Below, in pieces: positions 24,262 to 32,750 of a stretch of 38,530 nt of DNA; within the stretch, counting starts at the first letter, position 1, and each line of letters starts with the position of its first letter. This DNA is from a bacterium (lineage in GTDB: Bacteria > Actinomycetota > Thermoleophilia > Miltoncostaeales > Miltoncostaeaceae). The translations under genes and the position numbers were made by a program. The notes beneath the pieces were generated by a model. It was not told the DNA's origin. It searched no databases and saw nothing but the letters and a program-made list of their open reading frames with translations. The stretch covers positions 1 to 38,530 of the forward strand of contig JAPOLI010000014.1 in the NCBI GenBank assembly GCA_029977205.1. Reading direction: 5' to 3'.

Positions 24262-24834
24262 TCAGTACTGGTTGAAGAAGCCCTTCTCGAGCAGGCGCGC
24301 CCTCTCCTCCGCCGACACCTCGACGTTCCTCGGAGTCAGGAGGAACACCTTGTCGGCGATGCGGGACATGCCCCCGTCGAGGGCGTAGGTGAGACCGCTG
24401 CCGAAGTCGATGAGGCGCTTCGACAGGTCGGTGTCGGTGGTCTGCAGGTTGAGGATGACCGGGACCGACCGCTTGAACTTGTCGGCGATCTCCTGCGCGT
24501 CGTTGAAGCTCCTGGGGATGATGAGCGACACCTCCACGCCGCGCGAGGAGCGCCCGCCACCGGAGCCGCCGACAGGGCGGAGGTTGCGTGAGGGCGAGGG
24601 CACCCCCGGATCGGAGTAGATGTCATCGAAGTCGTCCGAACGCGACGACGACGAGCGGCGCGAGCCCCGGTCGCGGCTGCTTCGCTCATCACGGTGATCG
24701 TCCTGGTGAACGCCCGCGTTGGTTTCACGATCATGGTGATCGTCGTAGTCGTCGTAGTCGTCGTAGTCGTCATAGCCGTCGTCGGCCATGCCGAAGTACG
24801 CGAGCGTCTTCTGCCAGTAATCGTTCAGCGACAT
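24262..24834 (-). CDS. sepF: Cell division protein SepF
   Basis: FtsZ-binding membrane anchor of the divisome, 190 aa. The N-terminus MSLNDYWQKTLAYFGM matches the amphipathic membrane-binding helix. It is followed by a low-complexity acidic linker (about 17-90) with DDY repeats, then Arg/Ser- and Asp-rich stretches. The SepF domain (about 98-175) has SLIIPRSFNDAQEIADKFK, LNLQTTDTDLSKRLIDFGSG and VFLLTPRNVEVSAE. The start codon abuts the yggS stop (TAGATG). A second, linker-less SepF is at 4920. Confidence 0.96.
   Translation of the reverse strand: MSLNDYWQKTLAYFGMADDGYDDYDDYDDYDDHHDRETNAGVHQDDHRDERSSRDRGSRRSSSSRSDDFDDIYSDPGVPSPSRNLRPVGGSGGGRSSRGVEVSLIIPRSFNDAQEIADKFKRSVPVILNLQTTDTDLSKRLIDFGSGLTYALDGGMSRIADKVFLLTPRNVEVSAEERARLLEKGFFNQY
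24742..24771 (-). repeat. Nine-base tandem repeat encoding Asp-Asp-Tyr in sepF
   Basis: Three exact GAC-GAC-TAC units plus partial flanking units encode the DDY repeats of the SepF linker. Exact repeats of this kind can change copy number by slippage without breaking the frame. Confidence 0.75.
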
Positions 24835-25533
24835 CTACGGCTGCTCCATCCGGGTCGAATCGACGATTCCACGTCCGACGCGCACCATCGTAGCGCCCGC
24901 CTCCACGGCAACGAGGAAATCCTGCGATGTGCCCATCGACAGATCGCGCAGGTCATGTTCTGCGCCCCACTCGCCCGCGAGGTCATCACGCAGCTCACGG
25001 AGCCGCTCGAACCAGGGCCGTGACATCTCTGGGTCGCTCGTGAAGGGCGGAAGGGCCATAAGTCCACCCACCACCACACCCGCGTCGCAGGCCCGCTCGA
25101 GGGCGCCGCTCAGATCATCGGGTACGAAGCCTCCCTTGGTCTCCTCGCGTGCGAGGTTCACCTGCAGCAGAACCCGCGGCCGCGATGTCGCCCGACGCCC
25201 GATCTCATCGATGAGGGAGTCCCGGTCCACGGAATGGATGAGCCGGACCCGCGGAAGAACATCCTTCACCTTGCGGCTCTGGAGATGACCGATGAAGTCG
25301 AATGTGACCGCGTCGCCCAGCACATCCTGCTTCGCGACGAGATCCTGAAGGCGGTTCTCCCCCACCACCCGTGCCCCGGCCTCGACGAGCGCCGACGCCT
25401 CGTCGGCGGTCACGTACTTGCCGGCGAGCACGATCTCGGCGCTCCCCGGCGGGCGCCCGGATATGCGGCAGGCCTCGTCCATGGCCTCGCGCGCTGCGAC
25501 CAGCGCATCCCGGAGGCGGGCAGCGTCAATCAC
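24835..25533 (-). CDS. yggS: YggS family pyridoxal phosphate homeostasis protein
   Basis: PLP-binding alanine-racemase-fold protein without known catalysis, 232 aa. The PLP lysine is in IVLAGKYVTADE, followed by GENRLQDLVAKQ, DFIGHLQSRKVKDVL, LQVNLAREETKGGF and LSMGTSQDFLVAVEAGATMVR. The terminal motif reads GRGIVD instead of the usual G-x-x-I-F-G. GTG 25533 overlaps the upstream gene's stop as GTGA. The pair with pgeF, upstream of sepF, is the ylmD-ylmE-sepF order of Gram-positive bacteria. Confidence 0.95.
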   Translation of the reverse strand: MIDAARLRDALVAAREAMDEACRISGRPPGSAEIVLAGKYVTADEASALVEAGARVVGENRLQDLVAKQDVLGDAVTFDFIGHLQSRKVKDVLPRVRLIHSVDRDSLIDEIGRRATSRPRVLLQVNLAREETKGGFVPDDLSGALERACDAGVVVGGLMALPPFTSDPEMSRPWFERLRELRDDLAGEWGAEHDLRDLSMGTSQDFLVAVEAGATMVRVGRGIVDSTRMEQP

Positions 25534-26282
25534 GACCCCGTCTCCTCTATCCAGATGATCGCGGCCTGCCTGCCGGTCGCCGCGCCGTCTCGCCGATACG
25601 AGAAGAACCGGCGGGCGTCGCATGAGGTGCAGGCGTCCTCGACGCGGATCCGCTCAGGCGCGACGCCCGCGGTCTCCAGCGCTCGACGCGCGGCCCGCCC
25701 CAGGTCAATGGCGTCGCCGTGCACGACGTCGTCGCCATACGTCGTCGCCATCGTGCGCCTCAGGTCAACATCCACTGGGTAGCAGCATGGGCGCACATGC
25801 GGTCCCACCGCCGCGTGCAGCACGCCCGGTGACGCGCCTGTCCGGTCCACCGCGGCCCGGATCACCCCGGCCACCAGACCACGCCATCCGGCGTGCACGG
25901 CGGCGACGACCTCGCCGTGCGAGTCCCACATGCACACCACGGGGCAGTCGGCGCCCATTGCCAGGACGGGGATCCCCGCCGACCGCGTGACGAGGGCGTC
26001 GCACTCGCTCACTCCCTCGAGGCTTCCGGTGAAGCGCCCGTCGCCGCCATCGGGCCCAACGCTGCATGCCGCCGCGCCATGCACCTGCATGGCCACCGCC
26101 ACGCGCGCTGCATCGACGCCGAGGACATCCGCCAGCACCTCACGGTTCGCGCGCACCGACTCGGCGGAATCCCCCGTCGTCGCCCCCAGGTTCAGTGACG
26201 CGAAGGGGCCCGTGCTCACGCCCCCGTGCCGCGTGGTGAACAGCGCGCGCACCGGGGCGTCGCCGGTGTCGACCGGGATCAC
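25530..26282 (-). CDS. pgeF: Multicopper-type purine nucleoside phosphorylase / polyphenol oxidase family protein (YlmD/YfiH)
   Basis: Protein of 250 aa of the LACC1/YfiH family, members of which act as zinc-dependent purine nucleoside phosphorylases and have been described as peptidoglycan editing factors. Active-site residues are in MQVHGA, VLAMGADCPVV, AAVHAGWRGLVAG and GPHVRPCCYPV, covering the usual His/Cys zinc site. N-terminal FTTRHGGVSTGPFASLNLG is typical. GTG 26282 follows the nucleotidyltransferase gene by 11 bases. Whether salvage or wall editing is its role here is open. Confidence 0.92.
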   Translation of the reverse strand: MIPVDTGDAPVRALFTTRHGGVSTGPFASLNLGATTGDSAESVRANREVLADVLGVDAARVAVAMQVHGAAACSVGPDGGDGRFTGSLEGVSECDALVTRSAGIPVLAMGADCPVVCMWDSHGEVVAAVHAGWRGLVAGVIRAAVDRTGASPGVLHAAVGPHVRPCCYPVDVDLRRTMATTYGDDVVHGDAIDLGRAARRALETAGVAPERIRVEDACTSCDARRFFSYRRDGAATGRQAAIIWIEETGS

Positions 26283-26293
26283 CGCCGGGCCTG

Positions 26294-27472
26294 TCAGCGC
26301 CCGCCCCCCGCCTCTGCGAGGGCGAGGGCGAGTTGCGCGTCGCGATCACCCACGCTCCCGTCGAGCACCGCGGCCCGCACGGCGGCGAGGGCCCTTCCGA
26401 TAGCCGGGCCGGGCCTGATGCCGGCGTCGACCAGATCGGCCCCGGTGATCGCGGGCGTGGCGTCCCGCCATTCCGCCCACCACCGCGCAACCGCCTCGGC
26501 GCCCCCGATGAGCGCACCGACCTGCGCGGCAGGTGGCATGCCGTGGAGGATCCGATCAACGTACGACGGCGGGGCCTGCCCCTGCAGCTCGGATGCACGG
26601 GCCACACCGGTCCGCACCTCTTCGGCCTCGGCACGGGACCAGGCTGGCAGGGCTGCGGTCGCGGTGGCGTCGGGACGCACGCCGAGCCCGAGCCGCAGGG
26701 CCCAGGCCGCCGGCGTCGGTGCACCCGGGCGCGAGAGGGCCCCGGGCACTTCGGCGAGGCGCCGGTCGCGCTCCGGATCCGTGTCAGGCCACGCCACCCC
26801 GACGTCCTCGGCCAGGCGGAGTGCCGCGGCGGCGGTGTCCTCGGCGAGCAGCCGTGTGGCCTCCTCGGCCACGCGACTGCTGTCCAGGGTGACGGCGTCC
26901 GCGCAGGCACGCGCCTCCGCCCGAGAAGACGGATCGATCTGAAAGGCGAGCCGCGCGGCATATCGCGCAGCGCGCACCACACGACTCGGGTCCTCGGCGA
27001 ATGCGCCCGGCCGGATCAGGCGCACCGTGCGCGATTCGAGATCCGATCGCCCGTCGTGCGGATCGATGATCCCTCCGGCCCCGTCCCCGTGAAGCACGAA
27101 TGCAATGGCGTTGATCGTGAAGTCGCGGCGGGCGAGGTCGTCCTGCAGGTCGCCCGGCTCGACATCCGGCAGCGCACCGGGGTGCGCGTAGACCTCGCGG
27201 CGCGCCGTGACCAGGTCGAGATGGCGTCCATGGGGGAGCTCGACCCGCGCTGTGCCGAACCGCGGGTGCGCGATGACGCTCCCCGCGAGCGCATGACCGA
27301 TCTCCCGGGCCACGGCGATCGCGTCGCCCTCGACCACCAGGTCCACGTCGGGTCCGTGCGTGATCCCGAGAAGAGCGTCACGCACGGCGCCTCCCACGAG
27401 GCACACCCGCGGCGACCACGGTGGCCAGCCGATGCGGGACAGCACCGGATCGACCTCGGCCCAGGCCCGCAC
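26294..27472 (-). CDS. cca: tRNA nucleotidyltransferase / poly(A) polymerase family protein
   Basis: Class II nucleotidyltransferase of 392 aa that adds or repairs the tRNA CCA end; the one tRNA in this window lacks an encoded CCA. The head domain has CLVGGAVRDALLG and the catalytic DVDLVVEGDA (D-x-D), then LARRDFTINAIAF and EDPSRVVRAARYAARLAF. The C-terminal half is Ala-rich and divergent, with no HD domain. CCA-adding enzymes and poly(A) polymerases are hard to tell apart by sequence. GTG 27472 is favoured by domain start and a GATGCT box six bases ahead; in-frame GTG codons farther upstream are possible. Confidence 0.88.
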   Translation of the reverse strand: MRAWAEVDPVLSRIGWPPWSPRVCLVGGAVRDALLGITHGPDVDLVVEGDAIAVAREIGHALAGSVIAHPRFGTARVELPHGRHLDLVTARREVYAHPGALPDVEPGDLQDDLARRDFTINAIAFVLHGDGAGGIIDPHDGRSDLESRTVRLIRPGAFAEDPSRVVRAARYAARLAFQIDPSSRAEARACADAVTLDSSRVAEEATRLLAEDTAAAALRLAEDVGVAWPDTDPERDRRLAEVPGALSRPGAPTPAAWALRLGLGVRPDATATAALPAWSRAEAEEVRTGVARASELQGQAPPSYVDRILHGMPPAAQVGALIGGAEAVARWWAEWRDATPAITGADLVDAGIRPGPAIGRALAAVRAAVLDGSVGDRDAQLALALAEAGGGR

Positions 27473-27477
27473 CGCGG

Positions 27478-27484
27478 TAGCATC
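27478..27484. promoter_or_regulatory. Candidate shared bidirectional -10 element TAGCATC
   Basis: Read on the plus strand TAGCAT stands seven bases before GTG 27491; read on the minus strand GATGCT stands six bases before GTG 27472. The two start codons are only 18 bases apart, so both -10 boxes would use nearly the same base pairs. The plus-strand match is better. Confidence 0.45.
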
Positions 27485-27490
27485 GACGCC

Positions 27491-27742
27491 GTGGGAGATC
27501 ACGTCGCGCGCAACCTCGATGCCTCGGCGCCCATCGCGCTCGATGGCCTGGCCGATGCCATCGCCCGGTGGGAGAACGCCTCGCTCGACGAACTGCAGGA
27601 GGCCTCCGATGCGATGCAGCGCGCTGTGCGCGAGTGGGCCGCGGAGCCTGCGAATGCCGAGAGGCCCATCAGCGAATCCCCCGTCTACCTCGACCGCATG
27701 GCCGTCGAGGTGCTGATCGAGCGCCGGTTCTTCACGGAGTAG
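27491..27742 (+). CDS. Small conserved-looking hypothetical protein, 83 aa
   Basis: No family recognised. The sequence is soluble and helical, acidic overall, beginning MGDHVARNLDASAPIALDG with a middle helix WENASLDELQEASDAMQRAV and an ordered-looking end SPVYLDRMAVEVLIERRFF. Third positions are G/C-rich in this frame, supporting coding. The frame is open for over a kilobase upstream, but that part is antisense to the nucleotidyltransferase gene; GTG 27491 with a TAGCAT box seven bases ahead is the natural start. It diverges from that gene and its stop overlaps the ridA stop region by 11 bases. Confidence 0.7.
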   Translation: MGDHVARNLDASAPIALDGLADAIARWENASLDELQEASDAMQRAVREWAAEPANAERPISESPVYLDRMAVEVLIERRFFTE

Positions 27743-28133
27743 CCCCGAGCACGGCAACCGCTTCGATCTCCACGGAGGCCCCCGCCGGCAGCGCAGCGAC
27801 GCCGATGGTCGCGCGGGCCGGAGGCATCTCTCCGAACGCATCGGCGTAGACGCGGTTCATCGTGTCGAACTCTCCGAGGTCGGTCATGAAGACCGTGGTC
27901 TTCACCACGTCCTCCATTCCCCCACCAGCCGCGCGGAGGATCGCCTCGACGTTCGCCAGGCACTGGCGCGTCTGCCCGGCGACATCCGGGGCCGCCAGAT
28001 CCCCGGAGGCGGTCAGCGGCACCTGACCCGACACCCATACCGTCTCGCCGCCGGATGCGGCGATCGCCTGGCTGTACGGGGCACCGGCCACCGGAGCCGG
28101 TGCCTCATCCGTCCTCACGGCCCGTCGCGCCAT
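27732..28133 (-). CDS. ridA: RidA family enamine/imine deaminase
   Basis: Hydrolyses reactive 2-aminoacrylate and related enamines from PLP enzymes; 133 aa. Signatures: GAPYSQAIAASGGETVWVSG, RQCLANVEAILRAAGGGMEDVVKT, and the substrate-binding Arg in PPARATIGVAALPAGASVEIE. ATG 28133 has a strong AGGAGG five bases ahead, and the gene follows hisF by two bases, making it the last gene of the his operon. RidA near amino acid genes is common and fits protection of PLP enzymes. Confidence 0.94.
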   Translation of the reverse strand: MARRAVRTDEAPAPVAGAPYSQAIAASGGETVWVSGQVPLTASGDLAAPDVAGQTRQCLANVEAILRAAGGGMEDVVKTTVFMTDLGEFDTMNRVYADAFGEMPPARATIGVAALPAGASVEIEAVAVLGATP

Positions 28134-28135
28134 CG

Positions 28136-28891
28136 CTACCTCCTCACGGGCACGCCGTCGCGCGCCATCGCCGCCTTTACCTCGCCAACCGTATACACCC
28201 CGTCGTGGAACACCGACGCGGCGAGCACGGCGTCGGCGTGACCAACTGTGACGGCCTGCGCGAAGTGCTCGAGCGTCCCGGCCCCACCCGACGCGATGAC
28301 GGGCACGGCGGCCGCCTCCGCGATGGCTGCGAGGAGGTCCGTGTCGAATCCGACCTGGGTGCCATCGCGATCCATGCTCGTGACCAGGAGTTCCCCCGCG
28401 CCTCGCCGGACGGCCTCCGCCGCCCAGGCAACGGCCTCGATGCCGGTCTCCGTGCGGCCACCGGCCAGGTAGACCTCCCACCCCGATCCGTCCGCCCGCC
28501 GCTTCGCGTCGATCGCCACGACGATGCACTGGTCGCCAAACCGCAGGGCGGCCCTCTCCACCAGATCCGGGTCGCGCACGGCCGCGGAGTTCAGCGACAC
28601 CTTGTCGGCGCCGGCGGCGAGGACAGCCCGGATGTCCTCCTCGGTCCTCAGCCCCCCGCCGATGGTGAACGGGATGAACACCTCCTCGGCGGTGCGCTCC
28701 ACCAGATGGATGATGGTGTCCCGCTCCTCGTGGGTTGCGGTGATGTCGAGGAAGACGAGTTCGTCGGCGCCCTCGGCGTCGTAGCGGGCGGCGAGTTCCA
28801 CGGGGTCCCCGGCATCGCGGATGTCCACGAAGTTGACCCCCTTGACCACGCGGCCGCGATCCACGTCCAGGCAGGGGATCACGCGGATCAT
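28136..28891 (-). CDS. hisF: Imidazole glycerol phosphate synthase, cyclase subunit
   Basis: TIM-barrel subunit that makes IGP and AICAR from PRFAR using ammonia from HisH; 251 aa. It begins [18 protein letters not shown], with the catalytic Asp in CLDVD near residue 10 and the second in [15 protein letters not shown] near 130. Phosphate-binding [13 protein letters not shown] is also present. ATG 28891 overlaps the hisA stop by four bases. Confidence 0.98.
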   Translation of the reverse strand: MIRVIPCLDVDRGRVVKGVNFVDIRDAGDPVELAARYDAEGADELVFLDITATHEERDTIIHLVERTAEEVFIPFTIGGGLRTEEDIRAVLAAGADKVSLNSAAVRDPDLVERAALRFGDQCIVVAIDAKRRADGSGWEVYLAGGRTETGIEAVAWAAEAVRRGAGELLVTSMDRDGTQVGFDTDLLAAIAEAAAVPVIASGGAGTLEHFAQAVTVGHADAVLAASVFHDGVYTVGEVKAAMARDGVPVRR

Positions 28892-29628
28892 GGGCGCGCG
28901 GCCGCCAGGGTCGCGATCGCATCGGACACCGTGAAGCGCCCCTCGTAGAGGGCCCGCCCGACGATGACGCCGCGGATGTTGGGGAGCCCCAGCTCGGCCA
29001 GCGCCACGAGGTCGTCAAGCGAGGAGATCCCACCGGACGCAAGGATCGTGAGGGGCGGCGCCGCGTGCGAGAGCTTGCGGAGCGCCTCCAGGTTCGGCCC
29101 GCTCAGCGTCCCGTCGCGCCCGATGTCGGTGTAGAGCAGGTGCCGGACGCCCGTGCGGACAAGGTCGGCGGCGACGTCGACGGCTGTGCGATCCGAGATC
29201 TGTGTCCAACCATGGGTCGCCACGCGCCCGTCGCGTGCGTCGAGCGCCACGACCAGTCGGTCGCCAAGGCGACCGGTGGCCCAGCGGAGGAACTCCTCGT
29301 CCTCAATGACGGCCGTGCCCACCACGACCCGCTCGACGCCGGTGGCGATGGCGGTCTCGACGGCAGGCTGGTCCCGGAGGCCTCCCCCGAGCTGCACGGT
29401 GCCGGGGAACGTCGCGGCCAGCTGGGCGATGATCGGCGCGTGCATGGGGTTTCCCTCGAGCGCACCGTCGAGGTCGACGACGTGCAGCTTCGTGGCGCCC
29501 TCACTCGCGAACTCCTGCGCCTGGGCGACCGGATCCTCGTTGAACACCGTGGAGCGCTCGAAGTCCCCCTGCACGAGCCGGACAGCCATGCCGTCGCGCA
29601 GGTCGATCGCCGGGTAGAGCTCGATCAT
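28888..29628 (-). CDS. hisA: Phosphoribosylformimino-5-aminoimidazole carboxamide ribotide isomerase
   Basis: Converts ProFAR to PRFAR; TIM barrel of 246 aa. The catalytic Asp pair is visible in [19 protein letters not shown] (D8 region) and [15 protein letters not shown] (about 130). [13 protein letters not shown] and VQLGGGLRD match HisA. In many actinobacteria this enzyme is the bifunctional PriA that also serves tryptophan synthesis; no trp genes are nearby, so this cannot be settled here. It overlaps hisH by four bases. Confidence 0.95.
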   Translation of the reverse strand: MIELYPAIDLRDGMAVRLVQGDFERSTVFNEDPVAQAQEFASEGATKLHVVDLDGALEGNPMHAPIIAQLAATFPGTVQLGGGLRDQPAVETAIATGVERVVVGTAVIEDEEFLRWATGRLGDRLVVALDARDGRVATHGWTQISDRTAVDVAADLVRTGVRHLLYTDIGRDGTLSGPNLEALRKLSHAAPPLTILASGGISSLDDLVALAELGLPNIRGVIVGRALYEGRFTVSDAIATLAAARP

Positions 29629-30281
29629 GCGGGCATCACCTCCCGGGTCGCGACCCCGTGGAGCCAGCGTCCGAGGAGCGCGAGGCCCGCACGGCTCGAC
29701 TTCTCCGGGTGGAACTGCACGCCCGCCACCGGGCCGCGCCCCGCCGCGGCGACGAAGCCGACCCCGTGGGTGGCCGTGCCGCGGACATCCCCGTCATCAA
29801 CAGGCTCACACGCGTACGAGTGGACGAAGTAATACGTGCGATCGGCCGGGCCGCCATCCTCGGGCGCGAGGACCGTCCCGTGGCGCCAATCGACCTCGCT
29901 CCAGCCGATGTGCGGCACCTTGCGGTCGGTGCGAAGCCTGCGCACCGCCCCGGGGATCAATCCGAGCCCGGGCACGCCGGGGCTCTCCTCGCTCTCGTCG
30001 AACAGCAGCTGGAGGCCAAGGCAGATGCCGAGCACGGGCGTCCCATCCGCGGCAGCCTCACGCAGCATGCCGGTGAAGCCATGTGCCTGAAGCCGCTCCA
30101 TCGCCGCGCCAAAGCGTCCGACACCGGGCAGCACAAGGGCGTCCACGCCGGTGGCCTCAGCCGGGCGCGCCGCCACGCGCACGCGCGCGCCGAGGCGCTC
30201 CAGGGCCTTGCCCACGCTCCGGAGGTTGCTCATCTCGTAATCGAGGAGGGCGATGATCGGCCCCGACCCGCCTGGTGTCAC
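29625..30281 (-). CDS. hisH: Imidazole glycerol phosphate synthase, glutamine amidotransferase subunit
   Basis: Class I glutamine amidotransferase that feeds ammonia to HisF; 218 aa. The triad is visible: Cys in LGICLGLQLLFDESEE (about 88), and His and Glu in GVQFHPEKSS (about 195). IIALLDYEMSNLRSVGKAL and LPGVGRFGAAM are typical HisH segments. GTG 30281 overlaps the hisB stop as GTGA. The longer upstream frame is out of phase with hisB and not meaningful. Confidence 0.97.
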   Translation of the reverse strand: MTPGGSGPIIALLDYEMSNLRSVGKALERLGARVRVAARPAEATGVDALVLPGVGRFGAAMERLQAHGFTGMLREAAADGTPVLGICLGLQLLFDESEESPGVPGLGLIPGAVRRLRTDRKVPHIGWSEVDWRHGTVLAPEDGGPADRTYYFVHSYACEPVDDGDVRGTATHGVGFVAAAGRGPVAGVQFHPEKSSRAGLALLGRWLHGVATREVMPA

Positions 30282-30865
30282 AGGCTGCCCTTGCTCGACG
30301 GCACGCCCGTCACCCTCGGGTTCACGGTCACAGCTGCGCGCAGCGCACGGGCAACGCCCTTGAAGCATCCCTCGATCACGTGGTGGGGGCCGCCCCCCTT
30401 CAGCACGTCGACGTGCAGGGTCATGCGCGACGCGTTCGCAAGCCCGCGCATGAACTCCGCGACGAGATCCGTCTCGAAGCCACCAACGACCGTGGGCGCC
30501 AGGGGTGCGTCGAACGACAGCAGGGGACGTCCCGAGAAGTCGAGCGCCACCTGGACGAGCACTTCATCCATTGGCACGAGCGCGCTGCCGTAGCGGTCGA
30601 TCCCGCTCCGGTCCCCCAGCGCCTCATCCAGGGCCATGCCCAGCGTGATGCCGGTGTCCTCGACGGTGTGGTGACTGCCGGTCTCGAGGTCGCCAGTTGC
30701 GCTGACGGAGATGTCGATGAGCGAGTGCCGGGCGAGGAGCACGATCATGTGGTCGAAGAAGCCGATGCCCGTGACGGCCTCGGCCACGCCGGTCCCGTCG
30801 AGGTCGATCCGGACCTCGATGTCGGTCTCGCCGGTGGTGCGTCGAATTGTTGCGGTTCTGCTCAT
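30278..30865 (-). CDS. hisB: Imidazoleglycerol-phosphate dehydratase
   Basis: Monofunctional dehydratase of 195 aa, without the phosphatase domain seen in enterobacteria. Manganese-binding motifs are IGFFDHMIVLLARHS, GSHHTVEDTGITLGMALDEA and GGPHHVIEGCFKGVARAL. The start MSRTATIRRTTGETDIEV is typical. ATG 30865 overlaps the hisD stop by four bases (ATGA). Histidinol-phosphatase must come from another locus, as none is in this window. Confidence 0.98.
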   Translation of the reverse strand: MSRTATIRRTTGETDIEVRIDLDGTGVAEAVTGIGFFDHMIVLLARHSLIDISVSATGDLETGSHHTVEDTGITLGMALDEALGDRSGIDRYGSALVPMDEVLVQVALDFSGRPLLSFDAPLAPTVVGGFETDLVAEFMRGLANASRMTLHVDVLKGGGPHHVIEGCFKGVARALRAAVTVNPRVTGVPSSKGSL

Positions 30866-32118
30866 GTGCTTGACCTGATCTCCGCTGATCGGCGGTGCTG
30901 GGGAAAGCCCTCCGCGTCCGCGAGTGCCGCGAGGTGCGGCGTGAGGGCGTCGACTGCGTCCTGCGGGATGTCCACGAGTGACATGCGCCGCATGTAGGTG
31001 GCGGGCCCCACGGCCGAGGCGTGCCGTGCCGCCCCGCCCGTGGGAAGGATGTGGTTCGACCCCGCAACGTAGTCCCCAAAAGCCGTACCACCCAACGGGC
31101 CGAGGAACACGCACCCCGCGCGGCGGATTCGCGCCGCCACCAGGTCCGCGTCCGCGAGCGCGATCTGGAGGTGCTCGGGCGCGAAGGCCTCGGCGAGCGC
31201 GATGGCGTCATCGACGCTGGCGCAGTCCACGATCGTCACGGAGCCCACCGGAGTATCTGCATCGCCGAGGGCGGTCTCCACCGCATCCGCGACCGAGGGG
31301 TCCCACGCCGCGAGGATCGCGGGCGAGTCGGGGCCGTGCTCTGCCTGCGCGAGGAGGTCGGCTGCAAGGGCGGCGGGGTCGGCGGCGTCATCAGCCAGTA
31401 CCAGGAGCTCGCTCGGTCCAGCGACCGAGTCGATGCCGACGAGCCCGAACACCTGGCGCTTGGCCTCCTGCACCCACGGGTTGCCGGGACCGGTGATCAC
31501 GTCGACCGGGTCGACCGTTTCGGTCCCGTATGCCATGGCGGCAATCGCCGCGGCGCCTCCGGCAGCGATCACCTGGTCCACGCCCAGGAGCCCTGCGGCC
31601 GCGAGCACCACGCGGTGGGGCAGGCCGTCCTCGCCGGGCGGGCTCGCCACCACGATGCGCTCCACCCCGGCCACCTGTGCCGGCACGACGCCCATGATGA
31701 GGCTCGAGGGATACGCGGCACGGCCGCCCGGCGCATACACCCCGGCGGCGCCGACGGGAATCGCACGCACGCGCACCAGCTGTCCGGACGGCAGGCGCAC
31801 CTCGGAGTCGCCCGGGCGGCTGGCCTCGGCCACGCGGCGCACCTGCTCCGCAGAGAAGAGGATCGCCTCGCGCAGCCCAGGTGCAAGGTCGTCGGCAGCG
31901 GCGCGTACGACCTCGGCGTCGACCACCGACGAAGAACCCGCGAACTCGGGGGCATCGAACCGGCGAATGGCCGCCAGCACCGCGGCGTCCCCGCGGTCGC
32001 GAACATCGGCGAGCGTCGCCGACACGTCCTCGGCCGGTCCGTCCGCCGCGCCTGACCGGAAGCTCGGGGCGAGATCCACGGCTCCGCCAGGCGCCATCGT
32101 GATGCGCCGCAGGCTCAT
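30862..32118 (-). CDS. hisD: Histidinol dehydrogenase
   Basis: NAD- and zinc-dependent enzyme for the last two steps of histidine synthesis; 418 aa. Signatures: IPVGAAGVYAPGGRAAYPSS, VITGPGNPWVQEAKRQVFG, the motif IDSVAGPSELLVLAD, the zinc/catalytic segment AQAEHGPDSPAIL and FAPEHLQIA. The terminal SNHILPTGGAARHASAVG is conserved. Its ATG overlaps the hisG stop by four bases. Confidence 0.98.
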   Translation of the reverse strand: MSLRRITMAPGGAVDLAPSFRSGAADGPAEDVSATLADVRDRGDAAVLAAIRRFDAPEFAGSSSVVDAEVVRAAADDLAPGLREAILFSAEQVRRVAEASRPGDSEVRLPSGQLVRVRAIPVGAAGVYAPGGRAAYPSSLIMGVVPAQVAGVERIVVASPPGEDGLPHRVVLAAAGLLGVDQVIAAGGAAAIAAMAYGTETVDPVDVITGPGNPWVQEAKRQVFGLVGIDSVAGPSELLVLADDAADPAALAADLLAQAEHGPDSPAILAAWDPSVADAVETALGDADTPVGSVTIVDCASVDDAIALAEAFAPEHLQIALADADLVAARIRRAGCVFLGPLGGTAFGDYVAGSNHILPTGGAARHASAVGPATYMRRMSLVDIPQDAVDALTPHLAALADAEGFPQHRRSAEIRSST

Positions 32119-32750
32119 GCCCGCGCATCCTCGAAGCGACGGACAAGATCATCCATCACGGACGCCTGCATCTTGTGACTCACCCGGTTCGCGATCAGGC
32201 GGGCCGTGGAGGTGAAGATCTCCTCCCGCTCCACCAGGCCGTTCTCCCGCAGGGTGCGACCCGTCGCCACCAGGTCCACGATCCCATCACTAAGCCCGAC
32301 GAGCGGGGCCAGCTCGACGGAGCCGTTCACCTTCACGATCTCGGCCTTCCGCCCCGTCTCCTCGAAGAACCTCTCGGCGCAGTTCACGTACTTCGTCGCC
32401 ACGCGCACCACGCCAAAGCGCTCCACCGCCTCGGCGGTCGGGTCTTCCCCGTCCGGGGTGCACCACGACATCCGGCAGCCGCCGAACCCGAGATCGGCCA
32501 GCTCGTACACGTCGGGCTGGCGCTCCAGCAGCACGTCGCGGCCCACGATCCCCAGGTCCGCAGCGCCGCTCTCCACATAGGTGGGGACATCGCTGGGTCG
32601 GGTGGTGATGTACGTCGGGCCACCCGGCACGTCGACGATCAGCCGTCGGCCCGCATCGCGCAGCGGATCGACCGGCAGGCCCACGGCCGCCATGGCGGCG
32701 AGCGAATCCTCGAGCAGCGCGCCGAGCGGAACGCAGATCCTCAGTTCCAT
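32115..32750 (-). CDS. hisG: ATP phosphoribosyltransferase, short form catalytic subunit
   Basis: First enzyme of histidine synthesis, joining ATP and PRPP; 211 aa. The short form (HisG_S) lacks the C-terminal regulatory domain and works with HisZ, encoded just upstream. Motifs: ADLGIVGRDVLLE, RVATKYVNCAERFFEE and the PRPP-binding loop region SDGIVDLVATGRTLRENGL. The start MELRICVPLG replaces the usual basic KGR segment. It overlaps hisZ by ten bases. Confidence 0.96.
   Translation of the reverse strand: MELRICVPLGALLEDSLAAMAAVGLPVDPLRDAGRRLIVDVPGGPTYITTRPSDVPTYVESGAADLGIVGRDVLLERQPDVYELADLGFGGCRMSWCTPDGEDPTAEAVERFGVVRVATKYVNCAERFFEETGRKAEIVKVNGSVELAPLVGLSDGIVDLVATGRTLRENGLVEREEIFTSTARLIANRVSHKMQASVMDDLVRRFEDARA

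Noticed and set aside
25530-26282. Calling this gene a laccase
   Set aside because: The YfiH/YlmD family was once named polyphenol oxidase, but its His/Cys site is that of zinc-dependent purine nucleoside phosphorylases; no multicopper oxidase cupredoxin motifs are present.
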